38,792 bases of DNA from Alphaproteobacteria bacterium (GTDB taxonomy: Bacteria; Pseudomonadota; Alphaproteobacteria; ATCC43930; CGMCC-115725), in the NCBI GenBank assembly GCA_030042035.1, contig JASIAN010000290.1, positions 1-38,792 of the forward strand. Reading direction: 5' to 3'. Numbering within the stretch: the first letter of the stretch is position 1; each line of letters opens with the position of its first letter. Of the stretch, positions 8,748-18,354 are shown one piece after another. Both the position numbers and the translations under genes were made by a program. Below the pieces are notes generated by a model, which was not told the origin of the DNA, searched no databases, and was given only the letters and a program-made list of their open reading frames with translations.

Positions 8748-9665
8748 TCAGTCTCTTGCTGCCGTCGCGGCGGCCGGCGCCGCCGGGCCGGGGGCCTGCA
8801 GTGTTGCCAGGTCGGCCGGCGACAACGGCACCGCATAGCCGCCGAACCGCACCAGTCGCGTCAGCGCCGGGCCAAGCTGGGCGCGCAGCCGCTCGAGCCG
8901 CGGGTCGGAAGCGGCGACAAACCCGTCGATCTCGATCAGCGTGTTGGCGCCGTCGGCAAATTCGGAAGACGCCATGAAGGTGCACGCAAGGCCGAGACCC
9001 GCCAGCGTCGAGAAGATGCGGCCGCGGCTGATATCGAGGGTGTTCTCGGCGGCAAAGAAGCTGCGGTCGCGGCCGGTCGGGAGCTGCGCGCCATGCCCGA
9101 TCGCCAGCCCGTTGGCGCCGTCACCGCGCGCGTTGCCGCGGGCGCCAAACGGCAACCGTGCGACGACGCGCGGCGCATCCTCGTTGTCCCACAAGAGATG
9201 CCGCCACCAGGGGTCGCGCTCTTCCTCCTCGGGCATCGGCAGCACACCGACCGAAGCCTGGCCCTCTGTCACCGCCCGGATCACCTGCGCAGTGGAGCCG
9301 AACGCCAGCATCGGCGTCTGGCTGCCGTAATGGTCGCGCGCCAAATCCCAAAAGCCGTGCGCGTCCGGCGGCGCGTAGACCGCGATCGTGAAAGCGCCCT
9401 GCATCCGCGTCGCGGCAGCCAACAGTTCGCGCCACATGCGCACCAGCGTCGCCGCCGGCAGCGGCCCGCGATTGCGCCCGACCAGCCGGCGGATGATCTC
9501 GGCTTCGCGCGCCGGCTGGTGCGGCGCCAGCGCGCCGTTTGAGCGCTTGTGCGCGGCGATGCGCGATACGACATCCAGGCGTTCGATCAACAGGTCATGC
9601 AGCCGGTCGTCGATCTCGTCGATGCGGCGGCGCAACTGTTCGAGATCGTACGGGATATCTGCCAT
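8748..9665 (-). CDS. Chorismate mutase with ~200 aa C-terminal extension
   Basis: 305 aa; N-terminal AroQ-type MADIPYDLEQLRRRIDEIDDRLHDLLIERLDVVSRIAAHK...REAEIIRRLVGRNRGPLPAATLVRMWRELLAAATRMQG, followed by a long domain (FTIAVYAPPDAHGFWDLARDHYGSQTPMLAF...). Confidence 0.88.
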   Translation of the reverse strand: MADIPYDLEQLRRRIDEIDDRLHDLLIERLDVVSRIAAHKRSNGALAPHQPAREAEIIRRLVGRNRGPLPAATLVRMWRELLAAATRMQGAFTIAVYAPPDAHGFWDLARDHYGSQTPMLAFGSTAQVIRAVTEGQASVGVLPMPEEEERDPWWRHLLWDNEDAPRVVARLPFGARGNARGDGANGLAIGHGAQLPTGRDRSFFAAENTLDISRGRIFSTLAGLGLACTFMASSEFADGANTLIEIDGFVAASDPRLERLRAQLGPALTRLVRFGGYAVPLSPADLATLQAPGPAAPAAATAARD

Positions 9666-9799
9666 GTTCGGGATCGCTGCCAGGGGCCGCTAGTAGTAAG
9701 GTTCTGCTTTGGCAAAATCAAAGAAAACGTTGACATGCCTCACCTGCGATCCCTAGCTAGGCCGCCCGGCGAACCGGCTGACCCAGCGCAGAGCGCCCC

Positions 9800-10972
9800 T
9801 TGTCGATCCTGACCGTTCCCCGTCTCCGGCGTTCCGGGCGCGACTGGCCCGGCCACCGGCTCGTCGTCGCGGACGAATTGCCGCTCGATTGCGGCGCCGC
9901 CCTCGGGCCGTTCACGATCGCCTACCAGACCTACGGGCGATTGAACCCGGAGCGCAGCAACGCGATCCTTGTCTGCCACGCGCTGACCGGCGATCAGTAC
10001 GTCGCCGATCCGCATCCGATCACCGGCCATCCCGGCTGGTGGACGACGCTGGCGGGACCCGGCGGCGTGCTCGACACCGAACGCTATTTCCTCATTTGCG
10101 CGAATGTGCTCGGCGGCTGCATGGGCACCACCGGCCCGCGCGAGATCAATGCCGCGACGGGCGAAGCCTGGGCGCTCGATTTCCCGGTCATCACGATCCA
10201 CGACATAGTGCGGGCGCAGAAGCTCCTGGTCGACCGGCTCGGCATTGAGGAGTTGTTCTGCGTCATCGGCGGCTCGATGGGCGGCATGCAGGTGCTGCAA
10301 TGGGCGTCGAGCTATCCCGACCGTGTCTTTGCCGCGGTGCCGATCGCCGCGGCGGCGCGCCATTCGGCGCAGAACATCGCGTTTCACGAGGTCGGCCGGC
10401 AGGCGATCATGGCCGATCCCGACTGGTGCGGCGGGCGCTATCTGAAGGAAGGGCGCAACCCGTCGCGCGGGCTGGCGGTCGCGCGCATGGCGGCGCATAT
10501 CACCTACCTGTCGGAAGCGGCGCTCCACCGCAAGTTCGGCCGCAATCTGCAGGACCGCAACCAGATCACCTATGGCTTCGACGCCGATTTCCAGGTGGAA
10601 AGCTATCTGCGCCACCAGGGCAGCACGTTTGTCGACCGGTTCGACGCCAATTCCTATCTCTACATCACGCGGGCGATGGATTATTTCGACCTTGCGGCCG
10701 AGCATGGCGGCTCGCTGCCCGCCGCGTTTGCACGCCGCCAGCCGCGCTTCTGCATCATCTCGTTCACCAGCGACTGGCTGTTCCCGACCTCGGAAAGCCG
10801 GGCGCTGGTGCATGCGCTGAACGCCGTGGCCGCCAATGTCAGCTTTGTCGAGATCGAGACCGACAAGGGGCACGACGCGTTCCTGCTGCACGAACCCGAG
10901 CTGTTTGCGACGCTGCGCGGTTTCCTGACCGGCTGCGCCGAGCAGCGCGGGCTGCCGCGTTTCTGGACATGA
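9800..10972 (+). CDS. metX: Homoserine O-acetyltransferase
   Basis: 390 aa from TTG start; GATHER alpha/beta-hydrolase with [112 protein letters not shown]. Confidence 0.96.
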   Translation: MSILTVPRLRRSGRDWPGHRLVVADELPLDCGAALGPFTIAYQTYGRLNPERSNAILVCHALTGDQYVADPHPITGHPGWWTTLAGPGGVLDTERYFLICANVLGGCMGTTGPREINAATGEAWALDFPVITIHDIVRAQKLLVDRLGIEELFCVIGGSMGGMQVLQWASSYPDRVFAAVPIAAAARHSAQNIAFHEVGRQAIMADPDWCGGRYLKEGRNPSRGLAVARMAAHITYLSEAALHRKFGRNLQDRNQITYGFDADFQVESYLRHQGSTFVDRFDANSYLYITRAMDYFDLAAEHGGSLPAAFARRQPRFCIISFTSDWLFPTSESRALVHALNAVAANVSFVEIETDKGHDAFLLHEPELFATLRGFLTGCAEQRGLPRFWT

Positions 10973-11673
10973 GAACCGCCGCCGCGCTGCGTCTTGCGGC
11001 CGACGCGCCGCCCGAAGCGGCGCCCGCGCCCGGCGAATTGCGGAGCGACCTGCGGCTCATCGCCGACATGATTGATCCGAATTCGCGGGTCCTCGACATC
11101 GGCTGCGGCGACGGCGCGCTCTTGGCTTATCTGGCGCGCGACAAGGCGGTCGATGCGCGCGGCATCGAACTCTCGCAGTCCGGCGTCAACGCCTGCGTGC
11201 GGCATGGCCTGTCGGTCATCCAGGGCGACGCCGACCGCGATCTCGACGCCTTTCCCGACGGCGCCTTCGATGTCGTCGTGCTGAGCCAGACGCTGCAGGC
11301 GACGCGGCAGCCGCGGCATGTGCTGGAGGCGCTGCTGCGCATCGGCGAGCGGGCGATCGTCTCGTTCCCCAATTTCGGCTTTTGGCGCATCCGCCTGTCG
11401 CTCTTGTGTCGCGGCCGCATGCCGATGTCGCCGCTGCTCAATAACCCGTGGTACGACACGCCCAACATCCACCTCTGCACGATCCGCGATTTTGTCGCGC
11501 TATGCGACGAATTGGGCGCGCGCATCGAGCGCAGCCTGAGCCTTGACCGGCACGGCCGGACGATCGCGCTCGATCCCCGCGGCAGCCTCGCAAACCTCTT
11601 CGCCGAGCAGGGCATCTTCGTGCTGGCGGCGGGCGTCGCAGCCGCGTCGGGGAAGCGGAGAATGGCACGATGA
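10969..11673 (+). CDS. metW: Methionine biosynthesis protein MetW
   Basis: [119 protein letters not shown]...[20 protein letters not shown]-type; ATGA overlap with metX. Confidence 0.95.
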   Translation: MRTAAALRLAADAPPEAAPAPGELRSDLRLIADMIDPNSRVLDIGCGDGALLAYLARDKAVDARGIELSQSGVNACVRHGLSVIQGDADRDLDAFPDGAFDVVVLSQTLQATRQPRHVLEALLRIGERAIVSFPNFGFWRIRLSLLCRGRMPMSPLLNNPWYDTPNIHLCTIRDFVALCDELGARIERSLSLDRHGRTIALDPRGSLANLFAEQGIFVLAAGVAAASGKRRMAR

Positions 11674-12503
11674 TCGTCGCCCAGATCTCGGACACGCACA
11701 TCCTGGCGCCCGCGGCGCGCTATCGCGCCGTCGTCGAGCGGTCGCCGGCGGGCGAACGGGTCTACGCCGAATTCGACACGGCAGGCTGCCTCGCGCGCGC
11801 CGTCGCTGAGATCAACCGGCTCGATCCGCTGCCCGATGTGACGGTCGTCACCGGCGATCTCGTCGATCACGGCGAACCGGCCGAATACGAGCACCTGCGC
11901 GCGCTGCTCCGGCCGCTGCGCATGCCCGTCTTTGTTATTCCCGGCAATCACGATGCGCGCGAACCGCTGCGGCGGGCGTTTCGCGACGCCGGCTATCTGC
12001 CGGCCGGAGACCATTTGCAATACGCCGTCGAGGATTACCCGCTGCGGCTCGTCGCGCTCGATACGCTCGTCCCCGGCGAGCATCGCGGCGCGCTGTGCGC
12101 CGAGCGCCTCCAATGGCTCGACCGCACCCTTGCGGCGCAGCCCGACCGCCCGACAGTCGTCCTGATGCACCATCCGCCGTTCCCGACCGCGATCACGTTC
12201 ATGGACCGCTACGGTCTCGAAAACGCCGCGGCGCTGGCCGAGATTCTGGCGCGCCACGGGCAGGTCGAGCGGGTATTGTGCGGCCATCTGCACCGCGCCA
12301 TCGACCGCCGCTTCGGCGGCACCGTCGCCGGCACCGCGCCGAGCACGGCGTACCAGATCCGCCTCAATATCGCGCCGGAGGCGCCGCTGTGCTTTGCCGC
12401 CGAGCCGCCCGGCTACCAGCTGCACCTCTGGCAGCACGACAGCGGGCTGGTCAGCCACACCGCGGTGTTTGGCGACTGGCCCGCTCCCGTTGTAGGCCGG
12501 TAG
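11670..12503 (+). CDS. Metallophosphoesterase / phosphodiesterase (CpdA-like)
   Basis: [11 protein letters not shown]...VVTGDLVDHGEPAEYEHLR...FVIPGNHDAREPLR...VVLMHHPPF...RVLCGHLHRAI; ATGA overlap with metW. Confidence 0.9.
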   Translation: MIVAQISDTHILAPAARYRAVVERSPAGERVYAEFDTAGCLARAVAEINRLDPLPDVTVVTGDLVDHGEPAEYEHLRALLRPLRMPVFVIPGNHDAREPLRRAFRDAGYLPAGDHLQYAVEDYPLRLVALDTLVPGEHRGALCAERLQWLDRTLAAQPDRPTVVLMHHPPFPTAITFMDRYGLENAAALAEILARHGQVERVLCGHLHRAIDRRFGGTVAGTAPSTAYQIRLNIAPEAPLCFAAEPPGYQLHLWQHDSGLVSHTAVFGDWPAPVVGR

Positions 12504-12510
12504 GCCCGGG

Positions 12511-13842
12511 TTACACGCCGGCGTATTCCTCTGAGATCGCCTTGCCGGTGTAATCGGTCAACAGCGCGGTCGAGACAATGCCGATAATCGCGCACAAGGC
12601 GATGTAAATCGAAATCGGCAAGCTCGAATGATACTTGGCAAACAGCCACGTCGCGATGAATGGCGACGGCCCGCCGGCAATGATCGACGCGAGCTGGTAG
12701 CCGAGCGAGGTGCCGCTGTAGCGGAGCCGCGGCGAGAAGCTTTCGGCGATCAGCGCCGCCTCCGGCCCATACTCCGTCATAACCGGCAGCAGCGACACCG
12801 CGATCGCAAAGAAGATCAGCCAGGGAATGCCGGTATTCAGCATCGGATAGTAGATAAATCCGAAGACGCCCATAAAAATTGCGCCGTAGATGAACATGTT
12901 CTTGCGGCCGACCTTGTCCGACAGCGCGCCGGCGCAGACGACCCAAAGGAAGCCAAGCACGGTCTGGCTGATCACCGCGATCAGAATGAAGTTGCGGTCT
13001 TGATGCAGTACCGTCGTCGCGTACGTAAAGATGAACGTGCCGACAATATAGCCCGGCGCCTGCTCCGGCAGGCGCAACAGGCAGGTCAGGAGCACCTGCT
13101 TCGGCTGCCGCTTCAGGACTTCCAGAACGGGAACGCGCTCGATCCGTTCCTCGGCGAGAACCTTCTGGAACACGGGCGTCTCGGCGATGCCGAGGCGAAT
13201 CCACAAGCCGACAACGACCATCACGAAGCTGAGCAGGAACGGAATCCGCCAGCCCCAGACGCTGAACTGGTCGCCCGACCAATAACTGAAGCCGAGCACC
13301 GCGCAGTTGGCGAGGAACAACCCGGCCGGCGCGCCAAATTGCGGCCACGCCGATAGGAGGCCGCGGTTTTTGGTCGTGCGCGCCCATTCCATCGCCAGCA
13401 GCACCGAGCCGCCCCATTCGCCGCCGACGCCGATGCCCTGCACGAGGCGGATGATGGTCAACAACACCGCACCCCAGATGCCGATGCTCGAATAGGTCGG
13501 CACCAATCCGACGGCGATCGTCGCGATGCCGGTGATCAGCAAGGTCGCGATCAGCGTCGCCTTGCGGCCGATGCGGTCGCCCCAATGGCCGAAAATCGCG
13601 GCGCCGATCGGGCGCCCGACAAAGCCAATGAAGAAAATCCCGAATGACGCCAGTACGCCCGCCAGCGGATCTTGTTTCGGGAAGAAAAGTGGCCCGAAGA
13701 CCAGCGCGCTGGCCGTACCATAGAGCAGAAAATCGTACCATTCGATCGTCGTGCCGACGGTGCTGGCGATCAGCGCTCGGCGCAACTGTGCGCGATGTTC
13801 TGCGTCGGATAGACCGGCCATCGCGACATTGGTGGAAGTCAT
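12511..13842 (-). CDS. MFS transporter, metabolite:H+ symporter (MHS) type
   Basis: From MTSTNVAMAGLSDAEHRAQLRRALIASTVGTTIEWYDFLLYGTASALVFGPLFFPKQDPLAGVLASFGIFFIGFVGRPIGAAIFGHWGDRIGRKATLI...VQGIGVGGEWGGSVLLAMEW; multiple TM helices. Confidence 0.92.
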   Translation of the reverse strand: MTSTNVAMAGLSDAEHRAQLRRALIASTVGTTIEWYDFLLYGTASALVFGPLFFPKQDPLAGVLASFGIFFIGFVGRPIGAAIFGHWGDRIGRKATLIATLLITGIATIAVGLVPTYSSIGIWGAVLLTIIRLVQGIGVGGEWGGSVLLAMEWARTTKNRGLLSAWPQFGAPAGLFLANCAVLGFSYWSGDQFSVWGWRIPFLLSFVMVVVGLWIRLGIAETPVFQKVLAEERIERVPVLEVLKRQPKQVLLTCLLRLPEQAPGYIVGTFIFTYATTVLHQDRNFILIAVISQTVLGFLWVVCAGALSDKVGRKNMFIYGAIFMGVFGFIYYPMLNTGIPWLIFFAIAVSLLPVMTEYGPEAALIAESFSPRLRYSGTSLGYQLASIIAGGPSPFIATWLFAKYHSSLPISIYIALCAIIGIVSTALLTDYTGKAISEEYAGV

Positions 13843-13995
13843 AGGTTTCTCTCCCCAGATTTCTCCTGCGCCCGGCATGTCGCGAGCGCAAGTTTCTACC
13901 GTTGCGATGGTATTTGGCCGCCGCCCAAAAATCCACCCGGCGAAATCGATAGACGCCAATGCGTCCGCAACAGGCGACGCCGCACTCGGCCGGTC

Positions 13996-14715
13996 TCAAA
14001 GCCCGTGCGGCGCCGGGGCGTAGACGAGATGGCGGCGCGGCGCCCGCAAGGCGGCCGGCTTTGCGTAAATCTGCTTTGTCGCCTCGACCAGCAGCACGCC
14101 GGCAAACCCGGGAAACCAGCGCTTGCCGACGCGTTCCCACGCCACCGCCGCGCGCAGCGTCATGCGGTGCTTGGCCGGCGGGATGAACAGCGCCGCGTCG
14201 GACGCGACCGGCGTGAACTGTTCATCGCGCAACAGTTGCGAGAGTTGCGACAGCGTATAGGGCCGGCCCGAACCGAACGGCGTGCGCTCGAACCGGGCCC
14301 AGATGCCGCGGCGGTTGGGCGCCACGATCAACAGCCGGCCGCCGCCCGCCAGCACCCGCCAGATTTCCTTCAGCATCGGGCGCACCTCTTCGCTGGTCTC
14401 CAGCGCGTGCACCAGGAGGACGCGGTCGATCGAATAATCGGCGAACGGCAGTTCCGCCTCGTCGGCCAGCGCGACGCGATTGGCCGCCTCGGGCGGCCAG
14501 CCCAGCACGCCGAGCGATGCCGGCATGACCGCGATGGTGCGCTCGGTCTCGTCCGAAAGCGCTGTGAGGAATGGCGTCGGATAGCCGAGCCCCAACAGCC
14601 GCATGCCGCGCAGATCAGGCCACACGCGGCGGATCGCAAGGCGGATCATGCGGCGCGCGACCTGGCCCAGCGCGTCGCGATAGAAATCGCGCAGATCGAC
14701 GACATCGGATGCCAT
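13996..14715 (-). CDS. Class I SAM-dependent methyltransferase
   Basis: MASDVVDLRDFYRDALGQVARRMIRLAIRRVWPDLRGMRLLGLGYPTPFL...LPFADYSIDRVLLVHALETSEEVRPMLKEIWRVLAGGGRLLIVAPNRRGIWARFERTPFGSGRPYTLSQLSQLL. Confidence 0.85.
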   Translation of the reverse strand: MASDVVDLRDFYRDALGQVARRMIRLAIRRVWPDLRGMRLLGLGYPTPFLTALSDETERTIAVMPASLGVLGWPPEAANRVALADEAELPFADYSIDRVLLVHALETSEEVRPMLKEIWRVLAGGGRLLIVAPNRRGIWARFERTPFGSGRPYTLSQLSQLLRDEQFTPVASDAALFIPPAKHRMTLRAAVAWERVGKRWFPGFAGVLLVEATKQIYAKPAALRAPRRHLVYAPAPHGL

Positions 14716-14777
14716 GCGCCAGTGTACCACGCGAAGCCCAGGCCGCGCCTGCCGACGGCGCGCAGCGGCGGCGCTGA

Positions 14778-15746
14778 TCAGGCCGGGCGGCGGGCGGCGC
14801 GCGCGGCGTAGCGCGCCTCGATCGCGTCCCAGATTTTCGGCGCGATATCGACGCCGCCGAGGCGATAAATCTCCTGGATGCCGGTCGGCGAGGTCACGTT
14901 GATCTCGGTCATCCAGTCGCCGATCACATCGATGCCGACAAAGACGAGACCCTGCGCCCGCAGCGCCGGCCCGATCGCGGCGCAGATGTCGCGCTCGCGC
15001 GCGGTCAGTTCCGTGCGCTGGGCGCGGCCGCCGACATGCAGGTTGGCGCGCGCCTCGCCCGCTGCCGGGACGCGGTTGACCGCGCCCACCGGCTCGCCCT
15101 CGACGAGGATGACGCGCTTGTCGCCCTGCCGCACTTCGGGCAGGTAGCGCTGCACCATGACCGGCTCGCGATAGACCGAGGCGTACATCTCAAGGAGCGA
15201 GTTGAGGTTGTCGTCGCCCGGCCGCAGGTGAAAGACGCCAGCGCCGCCGTTGCCAAACAAGGGCTTCAACACGATCTCGCCGTGCTCCTGCCAGAATGCG
15301 CGGATCTCGGCCGGATCGAGCGTCAGCAGGGTGGGCGGCATCAGGTCGCGGAAGCGCAGCACAAAGAGCTTTTCCGGCGCGTTGCGCACCGCCGCCGGAT
15401 CATTGACGACGAGCGGCCCGTCCTCCGGCAAGAGCTCCAACAGGTGCGTCGCGGTGATGTAGGCCATGTCGAACGGCGGGTCCTGCCGCATCAGCACGAT
15501 GTCGAAGCCGGCCAGGTCCAATTCCTCGAAGGCGCCGAAGCGATGATGGTTGCCGCGCTGGCGTCTGACCTCCAAGGCGCGACCGCGTGCGAAGAGGCGG
15601 CCGTCGCGCAGGGTCAGCGCCCGCGGCAGGTAATGGTAGAGCGCGTGGCCGCGCGCCTGCGCTTCCAATGCCAGCGCAAAGGTCGAATCGGCGTCGATGT
15701 TGATCGTATCGATCGGATCCATCTGGATCGCGACGGCGAGACCCAT
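14778..15746 (-). CDS. gshB: Glutathione synthase
   Basis: [49 protein letters not shown]...[22 protein letters not shown]...[18 protein letters not shown]...[16 protein letters not shown]...[23 protein letters not shown]. Confidence 0.95.
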   Translation of the reverse strand: MGLAVAIQMDPIDTINIDADSTFALALEAQARGHALYHYLPRALTLRDGRLFARGRALEVRRQRGNHHRFGAFEELDLAGFDIVLMRQDPPFDMAYITATHLLELLPEDGPLVVNDPAAVRNAPEKLFVLRFRDLMPPTLLTLDPAEIRAFWQEHGEIVLKPLFGNGGAGVFHLRPGDDNLNSLLEMYASVYREPVMVQRYLPEVRQGDKRVILVEGEPVGAVNRVPAAGEARANLHVGGRAQRTELTARERDICAAIGPALRAQGLVFVGIDVIGDWMTEINVTSPTGIQEIYRLGGVDIAPKIWDAIEARYAARAARRPA

Positions 15747-15794
15747 ATTCCCTCCTCGCACCGCGGCAACTTTTATAGCAGAACCGCCGCGATT

Positions 15795-16556
15795 TTATTT
15801 GGGCGCAACGGCGCGGAAGCGCAGCCGGACATAATCGGCGATCCACGTGCCGGTCTCATCGACCAGCACCGGCCGCAGGAGATCGACGATCTCGGTCCGC
15901 GCCGCAGCGCGCTCGGCGGCGGCGAGCGGCGCGAAGAAATCCTCGGCGAAATTGTCGAGCCAGGCGTCGATGCCGCTGTCGAGCACGGTCGGCCGGCCGA
16001 ACAGGCTGATCTCAGTTACCGCGAAGCCAGCCGCCTCGAGCTTTGCGCGGTAGGCCAGGGCCGACGGGAAATACCAGGGGCTCAGCGCCGGCGCATTGAG
16101 GCCGCGGCGGCCGAGCACCGCGGCGACGGCGACCATGATCGCGGCGATGTTGTTGTGGCCGCCCATCTCGGCGACAAACCGGCCGCCCGGTTTCAGCGCG
16201 CGGCGGACGCCCTGCAGCACGGTCTCGGGCGGTCGCATCCAGTGCAGCGCCGCATTCGAGAACACCGCGTCGAATTCGCGCTCGAAGGCGAGGCTCTGGC
16301 CTGGCATCACGCGCGCGTCGAGGCCGCCGGCCCGCGCAGCGGCGACCATGTCGGGCGCCGCATCGACTGCGACGACGCTGGCGCCGGCGGCAGCGATCTC
16401 CTTGGTCAACGCGCCATCGCCGCAGCCGAGATCGAGGATGCGCTCACCCTGCTGCGGCGCCAGCAGCGCCAGCACCGCGGCGCCGCCGGCCGGCACAAAG
16501 GCGGCCGTTGCGGCATAGCGCCGAGCCTGCCATGTCTGTCGCGACAATTCTGCCAT
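15795..16556 (-). CDS. Class I SAM-dependent methyltransferase (trans-aconitate methyltransferase-like)
   Basis: ERILDLGCGDGALTKEIAAAGASVVAVDAAPDMVAAARA...FDAVFSNAALHWMRPPETVLQGVRRALKPGGRFVAEMGGHNN. Confidence 0.88.
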   Translation of the reverse strand: MAELSRQTWQARRYAATAAFVPAGGAAVLALLAPQQGERILDLGCGDGALTKEIAAAGASVVAVDAAPDMVAAARAGGLDARVMPGQSLAFEREFDAVFSNAALHWMRPPETVLQGVRRALKPGGRFVAEMGGHNNIAAIMVAVAAVLGRRGLNAPALSPWYFPSALAYRAKLEAAGFAVTEISLFGRPTVLDSGIDAWLDNFAEDFFAPLAAAERAAARTEIVDLLRPVLVDETGTWIADYVRLRFRAVAPK

Positions 16557-16849
16557 CGCCGATCATTTCAGCCGATGCGTCGGCCGCAGGGAAGGGCCTC
16601 ATCGCGGCAGCCGGCCTGCCCGCCACGGGAGTCGCCGGTTTGTCGTCGATCTGCTAGCCTCGCGCGATCCGAGGGCGCGGCCCATCGCGCCGACCAATCG
16701 GCCGCAGCAGCGCAACGGGGACGGCAGCGACGATCGCACCGTACAGTCCTGGGCGAGGCAGAAGCGATGTTCTCTGACAACAGCACGCGCACAGCGCCGC
16801 CGCCGGTCATGAGCCGGGCTGCGGCAGCACGATTTCTCGGGTAGCGGCG

Positions 16850-18214
16850 ATGGACGACGAGCCGCTCGCCCCGCTTGCGCCGACGCTGCCGGAGCGCGGC
16901 TACCCGGCAGCGGAGATGCGCCGCGTTGCGCCGCAGCCCGACGACGAGACGCCGGTGCTGCACGAGGGGGACGAGCCGCGCGGCGGCCGGCGCAGCGCAT
17001 TGTGGCTGCTGCTCGGTCTCTTTGTCATCGCCGGGCTGGCGACGTGGCTCATTGTGCGGCACGGTCACCAGGCCGTCCCGACCCGGCGCTTTACGCTCTC
17101 GGGTCCGATGCCGGTCGGCACCGCCAAGGTGAGCCTGGGCAACATGCCGGTCGAACTCTCCGCGCTCGGCACCGTGACGCCGCTCGCCACCGTGACGGTC
17201 AAGACGCAGATCAACGGGCAATTGACCGAGGTCGCGTTCAGCGAAGGCCAAATGGTCAAGAAGGGCGAATTTCTCGCCCAGATCGATCCGCGGCCCTATC
17301 AGGTCGCGCTGGAACAGGCCGAGGCGCAGCAGGCCAAGGACACCGCGACGTTGAATAATGACGTGGTGAACCTGAAGCGCTACCGGACGCTGGTGGCGCA
17401 GAACTCGATCGCCACACAGACCCTTGACACTCAGATCGCGACCGTCGCGCAGGACCAGGCGACGCTGAAGGCCGACCAGGCGCAGATCGACGCCCAGAAA
17501 CTCAACCTGACCTATGCCCACATCGTCGCGCCGGTCGCCGGGCGGGTCGGGCTGCGCCAGGTCGATCCGGGCAATTACGTGCAGACGAGCGATCCCAACG
17601 GCATTGTCGTCATTACCCAGCTGCAGCCGATCTCGGTCATCTTCACGCTGCCCGAAGACAACCTGCAGGAGGTGCTGCAGCGGCTGCACGCCGGCGCCAC
17701 GCTGTCGGTTGTCGCGTACAACCAAACCGGCACGACAAAGCTTGACAGCGGCATGCTGGAGACCGTTGACAACCAGATCGACCCGACGACCGGCACGGTC
17801 AAGCTGCGCGCGATTTTCAATAATCCCGACATGATTTTGTTCCCGAACCAGTTCGTCAACGTGCGGCTTCTGGTCAATACGCTGAACAACACCGATCTGG
17901 TGCCGACCGCGGCAATCCAGCGCGGCGCGCCGGGAACATTCGTCTATGTCGTCAAGCCCGACCACACGGTCACCGCGCAGCCGGTGACGCTGGGGCCGAG
18001 CGACAGTCTGCAAGTCGCCGTGACCAAGGGGTTGCAGCCGGGCGAGCTCGTCGTCACCGACGGCGCCGACCGGTTGAAGGACGGCGCCGAGGTCCGCCTC
18101 GCCGAGGCATCGACGCCCGGCGGCAGCGTCGCGCCGTTGCAGAAGGCGATGCCCGGCAACGGTCACGGCAATGGCGCGCACCGCCATCGCAGCAGCCAGC
18201 CGAGCGGCGGGTGA
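16850..18214 (+). CDS. mdtA: RND efflux transporter periplasmic adaptor (MdtA family)
   Basis: 454 aa; VELSALGTVTPLATVTVKTQINGQLTEVAFSEGQMVKKGEFLAQIDPRPYQVALEQAEAQ...LTYAHIVAPVAGRVGLRQVDPGNYVQTSDPNGIVVITQLQPISVIFTLPEDNL. Confidence 0.94.
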   Translation: MDDEPLAPLAPTLPERGYPAAEMRRVAPQPDDETPVLHEGDEPRGGRRSALWLLLGLFVIAGLATWLIVRHGHQAVPTRRFTLSGPMPVGTAKVSLGNMPVELSALGTVTPLATVTVKTQINGQLTEVAFSEGQMVKKGEFLAQIDPRPYQVALEQAEAQQAKDTATLNNDVVNLKRYRTLVAQNSIATQTLDTQIATVAQDQATLKADQAQIDAQKLNLTYAHIVAPVAGRVGLRQVDPGNYVQTSDPNGIVVITQLQPISVIFTLPEDNLQEVLQRLHAGATLSVVAYNQTGTTKLDSGMLETVDNQIDPTTGTVKLRAIFNNPDMILFPNQFVNVRLLVNTLNNTDLVPTAAIQRGAPGTFVYVVKPDHTVTAQPVTLGPSDSLQVAVTKGLQPGELVVTDGADRLKDGAEVRLAEASTPGGSVAPLQKAMPGNGHGNGAHRHRSSQPSGG

Positions 18215-18225
18215 GGGTGCAAATG

Positions 18226-18303
18226 GCGTCATTGCGAGCGCGGCAACGCAATCGCGGGCGGTTTGCCTGGCGACATCGGGATTGCTTTGCCGCTGCTTCT
18301 CGC
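18226..18303. repeat. Intergenic inverted repeat (family C, GTCATTGCGAGC...GCAATC type)
   Basis: gcgtcATTGCGagcgcggcaaCGCAATcg and downstream counterpart cgggattgctttgccgctgcttctcgccgca between mdtA and mdtB; matches a common dispersed intergenic motif. Confidence 0.5.
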
Positions 18304-18354
18304 CGCACCGCCGATTGGGTAGCGCCGACGGCCGGCGCGGCTTGAGCAATATAA

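Noticed and set aside
9666-9799. SAM-II (metA) riboswitch upstream of metX
   Set aside because: Considered because of gene context, but I could not identify the conserved pseudoknot sequence by eye; needs a covariance-model search.
12413-14140. 575 aa minus ORF overlapping the MHS transporter
   Set aside because: Out-of-frame reading of the transporter gene; the 12511..13842 frame has the conserved MFS sequence.
16568-18349. 593 aa minus-strand ORF antisense to mdtA
   Set aside because: Shadow ORF of the adaptor gene; no family motifs.
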